From positions 1 through 64,000 of the forward strand of contig JANXUU010000140.1 of NCBI GenBank assembly GCA_025356055.1: 64,000 bases of DNA, written 5' to 3'. Below, in pieces: positions 24,698-32,538 of the stretch. Both the position numbers and the translations under genes were made by a program. Origin of the DNA: Sphingomonas sp. (GTDB lineage Bacteria > Pseudomonadota > Alphaproteobacteria > Sphingomonadales > Sphingomonadaceae). The notes below the pieces were generated by a model. It was not told where the DNA came from and did no database searches. It worked only from the letters and a program-made list of their open reading frames with translations. Every line of letters starts with the position of its first letter. Position 1 is the stretch's first letter.

Positions 24698-27661
24698 CTA
24701 GAATTTGTATGTCGCGCCGACCTGGAAGCTGCGCGGCGGACCGGCAAGTCCGTTGGGTACTCCGAAGTTGCTGTTAATCTCGGGTAGCTTCGGGATGAAT
24801 CCATCGGCGCCACCGAAGTTGGCGCGGTTGAACAGGTTGAAGACTTCGGCTGACAGCCCGAACTCCTGCGTTCCAATCTTGAACAGCTTCTGGGCACGAA
24901 GATCGACCTGCAGGAAATAGGGAAGTTTGCCGATGTTTCCTGGGAACTTGATGTCCCGCGGGCCAAAGCCCTGCGAAGCGTCGATGACGAAGAAGGGTGC
25001 TCCTGATCCATAGGTGATCAGGCTGGACAATTTGATGCCGAAGGGGACATCGACGATTCCGTTGGCGACTAGATGGTGACGCTCGTCGCCAGAATTGGGG
25101 ACGAACGGGCGTGCGTCGATGTTGGGGAAATCGAAGTTGAACGCAAAGCCCTTCTCCTTTGACCGGGCGTAAGTGTAGGCAATCCCGCCGCCCCAGTGCG
25201 AGGCGCGCGTGTAGGGCTTGTCGATGGTCACATAGATAGCGTTGTATTTGGTGCCCCGAGTGTTGAATGCGGCGACCGCGTTCGCATAACCGTTGGTCAG
25301 CGGGATGTAGTCGTAGAAGCCGTCCGCATTGGTCGCAACGGTGCGGTTGAGCGGCGAATAGCCGACCTGATCCTTGCCGATGATGTAGCTGTAGCTGAGC
25401 GAGGTTCGTACAACTCCGAAGCGTTGGCGGACACCGATACTGAACTGATCGGTGTGGGGCGACTTCAAATTGTTCGGAATGAGGCGCAGCTCGTTCGTGC
25501 CAGGCGAAGTCGGGTCATTGGCGAGGCTGGCGAGAAGCGCGGCAAATCCCACTTGGGTTAGATAACTCGGATCAAACTTGATCGTCGGCTGGCCGTTTCT
25601 GGGAAGTCCATCCTGCGAGAACTGGATATTGCCACGACGATATTGGGTGAGCAGGCTCTCTTCAGCGGCGTTCCGGAACAACACGCGATCGAAGTAGCGA
25701 CCATAGCCACCGAAGAGGACGGTGCGCTGATCCGCATTGAGGTCGTAAGAGAAGCCGATCCGTGGCTGGAATTGCTTATAATCAGCCTTCCGATTGCTGC
25801 CCGTCGAGATATAGTCGTCGACGTTGAAGAACGACGGCTGGATGCGCGGATCGGCGGCAAGCGTGCGCAGAGCTGAAACGCCACCAGGCGGCGTCACAAA
25901 ATCATTGTTTTTGGAATTGCTGTCGTAGTCCCAGCGAAGACCGAGATTGAGCGTAAGGTGGCGGTTCAATGCCCAATCATCCTGGGCGAATAAACCAATC
26001 TGCGTAGTCTTGGCGTTGATGTTAGGATTGCCGCTGCCGAAGTTCACTTCGAACGGTTGGGTGAAATCGAGGTTCTGACCGGCGTCCTCGCGGAATTGGA
26101 ACTCCGGGTTGGCGAAGGGTCCGCTGCCGCCGATCTTATACTTCTGGAAGGACAGCTTGGCGCCGATCTTGAACAAATGCCGGCCATGGAAGTCAATGCC
26201 GGTAAAGCTCAGATTGTCGCGGAAGGTGAGACCCTTCTGAACGATCGACTGGAAATCCGGGCGGCCGCCAACGGCGACGATCCCCTGATAATTGCGGCCA
26301 AATTCGGTGCCCGCATTGCTACCGAAGCGAACGTTCGAACGGAGGTAGTCGACCGTGAATTCATTGGTGAAGCCGTTGCCGCGAATACGGTCGCTGAGCT
26401 TGGCGGTGTAGGTGTCGTTCTTGATGTTGGTCGCGCGGCTGGCCGCCGTCTGGCCGCCGAAGTCGCGGATGTCGGTTTCCTTGCGGATGCTTCCGGTCAA
26501 CTCGACCTCGTGATTGTCGGCAACCTGCCAGTTGAGTTTGCCGAACCCGAACTGCTCGCGGAACGGGGTGGAGAAGGTGCCGGCGAGCGAGTTGACGTCG
26601 AACGGCAGTTGCGCACGCTGCGCAGCCGAGCCGCCGGGATTGACATTGACCGAACGATTTTGAGTGTTGGCCTCATAGTTTCCAAAGAAAAACAGTTTGT
26701 CCTTGATGATCGGCCCGCCGAGGGCGGCGCCATATTGAAGGCGCCTGAGATCGGGTTTGGGCTGATTATACTTCTTCTGGAAAAAGTCGCGCTCGATCAG
26801 GTCCTTATTCTGGAAGTCGAAAAAGGCCTGGCCGTGAAACTGGTTGGTTCCAGACTTGGTCACCGCCGTGATAATCGAGGTTCCGGCATCTTCGAATTCC
26901 GCCTTGAAATTCGATGTCAGCACCCGGAATTCCTGAACCGCGAGTTGCGAGAAGGGATTGCCGCGGCTGGCGTCCTGGCCGACCAGGCCACCCTGCTGGA
27001 TGTTGCTCTTCAGGCTGACGCCGTCGATGAACACGTTGACCTGGGGACTGCCGAGCGATTCACCATTTGGATCCTGACTGATGCCGCCGCCGCTAAAGGC
27101 ACGGCGCGTTTCGTTATTCGACACGCGCACGCCCGGCGCGAGTGCCGCAAAGTTAAGGAAATTGCGGTTGTTCTGTGGCAAATTCTCGATCTGCTCGCGG
27201 CTGACGTTGGTCGCGACTTCGGAGGTCTTGGTTTCAACGAGCCGCTTGCCGGTCACGACGATCTCGCCGCCGCGGGAGCCGTTGGCCGTCGTCGCAACCA
27301 GCGGCGGTGCGGCCTCGGCGGTATCGGCGTCGAGCGTCGCAGTCTGGCCGACTTCGATCGTGACGCGCTTCGTCGACGCCGCAGCCCCGCCCACCGCGCC
27401 AAAGCTGATGTCATAGGTGCCAGGGCGAAGCCCGGTGAGGACGTAGCTTCCGTCGGCACCGGTGGTCGCGCGCACCACCGCGTTCGTCTCGACGTTGCGC
27501 GCCGTCACCGCCGCGCCGGAGGTGACGGCAGTGCCGCTGGTAACGACGCCGCGAATTGTTGAAGTGGTGAGCTGAGCAAAGGCCGGCGTGGCGGCCAGCA
27601 GCGAAGTGGCGAGAAGCGCCGCGCGAACGACGTGGCGAAGCGTTGGGTTAGGCGTGCTCAT
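24698..27661 (-). CDS. TonB-dependent outer-membrane receptor with CarboxypepD-regulatory-like N-domain
   Basis: It imports large ligands through the outer membrane using TonB energy; context suggests a glycan. The 987-residue product has a signal peptide ending ATPAFAQ, a beta-sandwich of the carboxypeptidase-regulatory-like type (about 31-125, with GSYVLTGLRPGTYDI), a plug domain (about 185-330) and a beta-barrel ending in Phe (QVGATYKF). This architecture is like Oar-type receptors. The start overlaps the end of the lacI frame by 14 bases. GC is visibly lower than in the flanking genes. No separate TonB box was picked out. Confidence 0.92.
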   Translation of the reverse strand: MSTPNPTLRHVVRAALLATSLLAATPAFAQLTTSTIRGVVTSGTAVTSGAAVTARNVETNAVVRATTGADGSYVLTGLRPGTYDISFGAVGGAAASTKRVTIEVGQTATLDADTAEAAPPLVATTANGSRGGEIVVTGKRLVETKTSEVATNVSREQIENLPQNNRNFLNFAALAPGVRVSNNETRRAFSGGGISQDPNGESLGSPQVNVFIDGVSLKSNIQQGGLVGQDASRGNPFSQLAVQEFRVLTSNFKAEFEDAGTSIITAVTKSGTNQFHGQAFFDFQNKDLIERDFFQKKYNQPKPDLRRLQYGAALGGPIIKDKLFFFGNYEANTQNRSVNVNPGGSAAQRAQLPFDVNSLAGTFSTPFREQFGFGKLNWQVADNHEVELTGSIRKETDIRDFGGQTAASRATNIKNDTYTAKLSDRIRGNGFTNEFTVDYLRSNVRFGSNAGTEFGRNYQGIVAVGGRPDFQSIVQKGLTFRDNLSFTGIDFHGRHLFKIGAKLSFQKYKIGGSGPFANPEFQFREDAGQNLDFTQPFEVNFGSGNPNINAKTTQIGLFAQDDWALNRHLTLNLGLRWDYDSNSKNNDFVTPPGGVSALRTLAADPRIQPSFFNVDDYISTGSNRKADYKQFQPRIGFSYDLNADQRTVLFGGYGRYFDRVLFRNAAEESLLTQYRRGNIQFSQDGLPRNGQPTIKFDPSYLTQVGFAALLASLANDPTSPGTNELRLIPNNLKSPHTDQFSIGVRQRFGVVRTSLSYSYIIGKDQVGYSPLNRTVATNADGFYDYIPLTNGYANAVAAFNTRGTKYNAIYVTIDKPYTRASHWGGGIAYTYARSKEKGFAFNFDFPNIDARPFVPNSGDERHHLVANGIVDVPFGIKLSSLITYGSGAPFFVIDASQGFGPRDIKFPGNIGKLPYFLQVDLRAQKLFKIGTQEFGLSAEVFNLFNRANFGGADGFIPKLPEINSNFGVPNGLAGPPRSFQVGATYKF

Positions 27662-28781
27662 GATGTTCGGCTCCCTGAAGCGACGTGGTTCTGCTGTGGT
27701 TTGAAGCGTGGCCGCACGACTGGCGGATGACGAGGGTGGGGACGATCTTTTCGACTGGCGGCATGTCGGCCTGACCGGCGATCGCGGCGACGAGCCGGTC
27801 GATCGCGGTCCGGCCGAAGCGCGCGACATCGATCCGCATGGTGGTCAGCGGAGGGCTGAGGAAATGCGCCAGCGGAACATCGTCGAAGCCGCCGATCGCG
27901 ATCTCGTCCGGAATAACGACACCAAGCTCACTGAGCGCTTCCATACAGCCCGCCGCCATCATGTCGTTGGCGGCGAAGATCGCATCGGGGCGCGGCGACA
28001 CGGCGGTGAAGGCAAGCGCCGCAGCGCGGCCCGCCTCGACGCTGAAATCGCCCTGAAAGACCAGCGCCGGATCGGCACCGTGCGCGAGCGCATCGCGATA
28101 GCCGCGCAGCCGCTCGGCCGCGTCGCTGTTGCCGACCGGACCGGCGATGTGAGCGATGCGGGTGCGCCCGGCGGCTGCGAGATGGCGGACCATCGTCACG
28201 GCCCCGACGTAATCGTCGATCGAAACGAGATGGGGCGCCGCACCCGGCGGAGCGTTGAGAAGCACCACCGGCAACTCGCCGCTGAGGTGACGCGCGACGA
28301 AGTTCGAATCGATGTGGGGCGACATCAGCAGCAACCCGTCGACTCGCCCGCGCATCGAGCGGATCGCCGCGGCGGCCTCGTCGGGATCGCCGTGCGAGGT
28401 CGACACCAGCAGATGCATCTGCAGCGCTCGTGCCGCGCTGTCGGCACCGCGCAACAGTTCGGAGAAAAACTCTCCGTGGAGGTCGGGAAGGACCATGCCG
28501 ATCGTGGCGGTCCGGTTGCTGATCAGGCTGCGCGCGCCTTCGTGTGGCACATAGCGCAGGCGCTCGGCGATGCTTAGGATCCGCGCGCGGGTGGCATCAC
28601 TGACTCGGCCAACATTGTTGAGCACGCGGCTGACCGAGGCGATCGAGACCTCGGCCTCGCGCGCGATGTCCTTGATGGTGACGTTGCGCGTTCTGGGCGT
28701 GCCGGGTCGAGGCGGCGCGACGGCGACCAGCGGTGCAACGAGCGCACGATCCGTCACTTCCTGGCCGCCGGGTTGTTTCAC
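27648..28781 (-). CDS. LacI-family transcriptional regulator of the glycan locus
   Basis: A sugar-responsive repressor. The 377-residue product has a LacI helix-turn-helix (VTIKDIAREAEVSIASVSRV, 34-53, hinge to about 90) after an unusual 33-residue N-terminal extension, then a periplasmic-binding-protein-like effector domain (IGMVLPDLHGEFF onward). The GTG start has an AAGGAGAGG ribosome site. It is the first gene of the leftward operon and sits directly downstream of a promoter with LacI-type operators, so it probably represses itself and the receptor. Its last codons overlap the receptor start, which suggests coupled translation. Confidence 0.93.
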   Translation of the reverse strand: MKQPGGQEVTDRALVAPLVAVAPPRPGTPRTRNVTIKDIAREAEVSIASVSRVLNNVGRVSDATRARILSIAERLRYVPHEGARSLISNRTATIGMVLPDLHGEFFSELLRGADSAARALQMHLLVSTSHGDPDEAAAAIRSMRGRVDGLLLMSPHIDSNFVARHLSGELPVVLLNAPPGAAPHLVSIDDYVGAVTMVRHLAAAGRTRIAHIAGPVGNSDAAERLRGYRDALAHGADPALVFQGDFSVEAGRAAALAFTAVSPRPDAIFAANDMMAAGCMEALSELGVVIPDEIAIGGFDDVPLAHFLSPPLTTMRIDVARFGRTAIDRLVAAIAGQADMPPVEKIVPTLVIRQSCGHASNHSRTTSLQGAEHHEHA

Positions 28782-28837
28782 TCGGTCCCTCTCCTTGCCG
28801 CCGCGTCGTCCGTCGTTGCCGATAGCGATCTGGTCGG

Positions 28838-28899
28838 TGAGTAATCGTTTTCTCAGACGCGGATTAGACAGCCCGGCGTGCCGTGTAAAGCGCGTTTAC
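28838..28899 (-). promoter_or_regulatory. promoter and LacI-type operators before lacI
   Basis: On the minus strand a -35 element TTTACA (28884-28889) is separated by 17 bp from a -10 element TAATCC (28861-28866). Over the expected start of transcription lies an 18-bp pseudo-palindrome with central CG, TGAGAAAACGATTACTCA (28838-28855; 7 of 9 positions symmetric), the usual form of a LacI-family operator. A second inverted repeat, GTAAA-N5-TTTAC (28885-28899), overlaps the -35. The arrangement suits repression by the adjacent LacI protein. Confidence 0.6.
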
Positions 28900-28915
28900 G
28901 TGCGCTTGCCGGCGA

Positions 28916-31087
28916 TCAGCCGGGGAGCAGCGTGAAGCTTGTCGTGAGGCCGGCTTCGCTCGATGGCCCGACCCACAGGTCGAACAGGCCCGGCTCGGTC
29001 GTCCACCGGCAGTCGCGGCCGACGAAGCACAGCTGGTCTGGGCTCAGGGTGAAGCTGACCTGGCACGACGCGCCTGGCGCAAGCGTGACATGGCGCCAGT
29101 CCTTGAGCTGGCAAAGCGGGGGGGTGATGCTGGCGACGCGGTCGTGGATATAGAGCTGGACAAGCTCGCTTGCCTCACGGGTTCCGCGATTTTCGAGGGT
29201 CGCGCAGATCTCGAGCGTGCCGCCGCTGGCCAGTTCGTCGTGTGACAGGTCGAGCGTCAGGTAAATAATTTCGCCATAGGTCAGGCCATGGCCGAAGGGA
29301 TAGGCGGCGCGGTTGAGCATTTCGCGATAGCGGGTCTTGAACTGCTCGCCATCGATCAGGGTCTCGGGCGGACGGCCGCTGCGCTTGCGATCGTAATAGA
29401 AGGGCGACTGGCCGGTGGCGACGGGAAAGCTGATCGGCAGCCGGCCCGAGGGTCCATGCGCGCCGGTCAGGATATCGGCCAGCGCATGCCCCGCTTCGGA
29501 CCCCAGAAACCAGTTGACGAGGATCGCGTTTGATCGGGCCACCGCTTCGCCGAGGACGAGCGCGCGGCCGGTGGTGAGCAGGGTTACGATCGGCTTGCTA
29601 GTAGCGGCGATTGCGTCGGCCAGTGCTTGCTGCGCGGCCGGCAGTCCAATGTCTACGCGCGATTGTGCCTCGCCCGACATCGCCTCGCTTTCGCCGACGG
29701 CCAGGATGATGACATCGGCGTCGTTGGCGGCGGCCACGGCGGCGGCGATCCCCCCCTCGATTGGCCCCTCGGGATCGCACCCGCGGACGACGTCAAGAGA
29801 CGCATTGCCGAGCGCCGCGCGAAGCCCGCTGGCGAGATCGATCGCCTTGGCCGCATCGGCGAACAGCACCCACGGCCCGTGAAGATTGCCCGGGCCTTCG
29901 CCAAAAGGCCCAATCAGCGCGATACGCTGCCCTCCGGCAAGCGGCAAAATGCCGTCATTGTGCAGCATGACGACCGATTTGCGCGCCGCCTCGCGCGCCA
30001 GCGCGCGGTGAGCGGTGTGATCGACAGTCGCGGGCTTATCGGTGCGGCGATGCGGATCGTCGAATAGCCCAAGCTTGTGTTTCAGCTGGAGCACCCGGCT
30101 CACTGCGGCATCGACGACACTTTCGGGCACTGCGCCCGAGCGGACGAGGGCGGGCAGATGCGCCATGTAGAGTCCGCTCGCCATGCTCATGTCGACCCCG
30201 CCGAGCAGCGCCACCCGCGCGGCGTCGGCTCCGTCGACAGCGACGCCGTGGAAGATCAGCTCGAGGTCGCCGGTGAAATCCGAGACGACGAGCCCGTCGA
30301 ACCCCATTTCGTCGCGAAGCACGGTTCGCAGCAGCCACGGATTGGCGTGGGCCGGGACCCCGGCGACGTCGTTGAACGCCGCCATGGTTGCCGCCGCTCC
30401 CGCCGCGAACCCGGCCTCGAACGGCGGGAAATAAGTCTCGCGCAAGGTCCGTTCGGACAGGTCGACGCTGTTGTAGTCGAGCCCGGCGATGCACGCCCCA
30501 TAGCCGACGAAATGTTTGGGCGTTGCGGCCATCGCGGTTGCTTCTGACAAATCGCCGCGGCCCTGGAAGCCGCGCACCCGCGCAGCTGCGAAGCGCTCTC
30601 CGACCAAGACGTCCTCGCCTGCGCCTTCGACCCCCCGCCCCCAGCGGGCATCGCGCGCGACATCGACCATCGGCGCGAAATTCCATGCCAGTCCGGCCGC
30701 GCTCGCCTCGATCGCTGCCGCTCGCGCAGTCCGTTCGGCAAGCGCCGGATCAAAGCTCGCCGCCTCACCCAGCGGCACGGGGAAGATCGTTTCAAAGCCA
30801 TGGATCACGTCGGCGCCGAACAACAACGGTATGCCGAGGCGCGATTCCCCGACCGCGATTTGTTGCATGCGGCGATGCCAGCCTGCGTTCGATCCGTTGA
30901 ACAGCGAGCCAACAAGGCCCTTGCGGACAGCATCGGCCTGCTCGGTCTCGTTGAGCTCGACCTGATCGGGATTGGCCGCCGCCGCAGTTGCGCGCGACCG
31001 CGCCGCGGGGAGGCAGGTCAGTTGCCCGGCCTTCTCCTCGAGCGACATCTCGTCAATCAGGGTTTCGATCGATTGGACCAGCGTCAT
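28916..31087 (-). CDS. GH3 beta-glucosidase, cytoplasmic
   Basis: It hydrolyses beta-linked gluco-oligosaccharides from the non-reducing end. The 723-residue product starts MTLVQSIETLIDEMSLEEKA with no signal peptide, so it should act in the cytoplasm on imported sugars. The GH3 barrel carries KHFVGYG (191-197) and the nucleophile D270 (GLVVSDFTGD); the alpha/beta sandwich and a fibronectin-III-like C-terminal domain follow. GH3 enzymes of this BglX-like group act on beta-1,2, beta-1,3 or beta-1,6 disaccharides in different species. It lies just upstream of the lacI promoter in the same direction; the ribosome site (AAAGGA) is unusually close to the ATG, so the start could differ slightly. 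Confidence 0.9.
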   Translation of the reverse strand: MTLVQSIETLIDEMSLEEKAGQLTCLPAARSRATAAAANPDQVELNETEQADAVRKGLVGSLFNGSNAGWHRRMQQIAVGESRLGIPLLFGADVIHGFETIFPVPLGEAASFDPALAERTARAAAIEASAAGLAWNFAPMVDVARDARWGRGVEGAGEDVLVGERFAAARVRGFQGRGDLSEATAMAATPKHFVGYGACIAGLDYNSVDLSERTLRETYFPPFEAGFAAGAAATMAAFNDVAGVPAHANPWLLRTVLRDEMGFDGLVVSDFTGDLELIFHGVAVDGADAARVALLGGVDMSMASGLYMAHLPALVRSGAVPESVVDAAVSRVLQLKHKLGLFDDPHRRTDKPATVDHTAHRALAREAARKSVVMLHNDGILPLAGGQRIALIGPFGEGPGNLHGPWVLFADAAKAIDLASGLRAALGNASLDVVRGCDPEGPIEGGIAAAVAAANDADVIILAVGESEAMSGEAQSRVDIGLPAAQQALADAIAATSKPIVTLLTTGRALVLGEAVARSNAILVNWFLGSEAGHALADILTGAHGPSGRLPISFPVATGQSPFYYDRKRSGRPPETLIDGEQFKTRYREMLNRAAYPFGHGLTYGEIIYLTLDLSHDELASGGTLEICATLENRGTREASELVQLYIHDRVASITPPLCQLKDWRHVTLAPGASCQVSFTLSPDQLCFVGRDCRWTTEPGLFDLWVGPSSEAGLTTSFTLLPG

Positions 31088-31458
31088 TCCTTTGCATTCA
31101 CGGGCGGTACAAACTGGCCGCTGGTGCCAATGGCGCTTCGTGGTGCGAGGGGTCAAGGCTGCATCAGCGGCGCTGGAGCAGTCGGCACAAGACGCCGACC
31201 GGCGTTCTGCTCACAGCCGTATTCCCGGATTTATTCTTTCGCACCGGGCCTAGGACTTAACGACAATCGCCAACAGTGGCTGCGCCTTCGCCGACACATT
31301 CCACGCTGAATCCGATATTGGCGCGCGACGCAGTCAGTGGCGAACTCGTCTCCGCGCGCGTTTGGCACTTATATGGGAAAGTAGTGGGAATGTAACGAGA
31401 TTTGACGGCTTTGGCCCTCTAAGCCACAGTAGAACCGAACCAAGCCCGAGCGAAACCG
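31088..31458. other. intergenic region before the unknown 252-codon gene
   Basis: This 371-bp gap separates divergent genes (GH3 leftward, unknown gene rightward) and must hold both promoters. I see no convincing coding frame, LacI-type operator or tRNA fragment in it. The GC content drops from about 31380 onward, where the probable island begins. A TTGACC on the minus strand could be a -35 for the GH3 gene but lacks a good -10 partner. Confidence 0.5.
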
Positions 31459-32217
31459 ATGAAAATCAATGAGGAAGCGCCTGTTTTCCCATATCGAGGG
31501 ATATGGGATGAGTTTGGTTCGGACGAGGTGATCAGCTGGGAAGCCTTGGAGTTAAACTCCGAAAGGTTTCGCCTTCATGTCTATCGGACGAGTGAGCGTC
31601 CCGTTCCCCTAGTTGAGATAAGTAAGGAGCGGCTGGCAGCGCTGGCAGTACGAGCCCTAGAGTGCGAGCCGAGCGAACTGCTCGTTGAGAGGCTCCTCTT
31701 GCTGGCGAACTTTGTAGCCACAGGTGAGTTCGAAAAAACAAGAAAAGCTCATCTGACGGCGCAGCGATCGGCCCTGGAGGAGCTCGAGAAAGCCGCCCGC
31801 AGTTTCTGGGAAGCCGCGGAAAAGCTATCGCCCTGGACGGAAGCGTGGTTCCCGTGGTTTCATCGCAAAGAGTCTGAAAGACTGCTGTCCGATGAGGAAC
31901 CGCTGAGCGTCGATTATCTACGCCGAGGGGCCCATGACGTGGCTTTTATCGCTGCGACTGCATTTCAGAACACGAAGGCGAAACGAGGCCGCCGCCCTGA
32001 GACCCGCAGAGACGCGGTGATACGCCTTGGCGCCGAGGCAGTCGAAGAGGAAACGGGCTCGCCGATCACATGGTCTCGCGGCACCGGAGAGAGGCCCGAA
32101 CCCCATTTCACGAACGCGGGTGGCCGGCTGGTGCGGGACTTCTTCAAGCAAATGGACCGGCACGTAGATGAAAGGGTGATCGTGCAGACGCTGGAACGCC
32201 TCAAAAGCCAAGCCTGA
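31459..32217 (+). CDS. hypothetical protein in low-GC patch
   Basis: I recognise no family. The 252-residue product is acidic in its N-terminal half, mostly helical by pattern (SALEELEKAARSFWEAAEKL), with an Arg/Lys-rich turn KAKRGRRPETRRDA near residue 180 and no signal peptide or membrane helix. It looks cytoplasmic. Base composition and codon use are clearly less GC-biased than in the neighbours. It lies between the glycan locus and a tRNA-linked integrase, so it is probably cargo of a mobile element; phage or defence roles are possible but not shown. Confidence 0.7.
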   Translation: MKINEEAPVFPYRGIWDEFGSDEVISWEALELNSERFRLHVYRTSERPVPLVEISKERLAALAVRALECEPSELLVERLLLLANFVATGEFEKTRKAHLTAQRSALEELEKAARSFWEAAEKLSPWTEAWFPWFHRKESERLLSDEEPLSVDYLRRGAHDVAFIAATAFQNTKAKRGRRPETRRDAVIRLGAEAVEEETGSPITWSRGTGERPEPHFTNAGGRLVRDFFKQMDRHVDERVIVQTLERLKSQA

Positions 32218-32316
32218 GTGCAAAACAAATGCTCGGATTTTTGCCTATTTTTTTCGCAGGCGCGAATACGCCGACGTGCATAGTGTTCCTGTCTACCTTG
32301 GAAAGGGAGACACATT

Positions 32317-32406
32317 ATGGAACAAACGTCGGCCAATTGCCTGCTTTCAAAGGAGGCACAGCTCGCCATTAGCTGGCTGCCACCCGGCTCCTTGATCCCG
32401 TGCTAG
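32317..32406 (+). CDS. possible 29-residue small protein
   Basis: An ATG preceded by an AAGGGAGA ribosome site at good spacing opens a 29-codon frame (MEQTSANCLLSKEAQLA at its start). It lies in an otherwise gene-free stretch of 321 bp between the unknown gene and the integrase. The position beside a tyrosine recombinase is where excisionase-like genes often sit, and it could be a remnant of one. Apart from it I see nothing else in 32218-32538. Confidence 0.3.
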   Translation: MEQTSANCLLSKEAQLAISWLPPGSLIPC

Positions 32407-32538
32407 GGGCAAGGATTGCAGCCGAGCGACGCCCTTTCGTTTTTATCAGCCCAGCGCATGTCACTGCGGTTTGGAGCGGATGTTCCGGGACGTTTACATT
32501 GAAGCCGCAGATCAGCCCAACCCACGAGCTTGGAGATG

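Noticed and set aside
26057..27562. Plus-strand frame of 501 codons inside the TonB receptor gene
   Set aside because: Looks regular at first but has no start signal or family pattern; the receptor frame is complete on the other strand.
31088..31458. Second attachment site (copy of the tRNA-Ala 3' end)
   Set aside because: I looked for the GTGGGGGATCGAACCCC core or similar and did not find it here, so no element boundary is claimed on the left.
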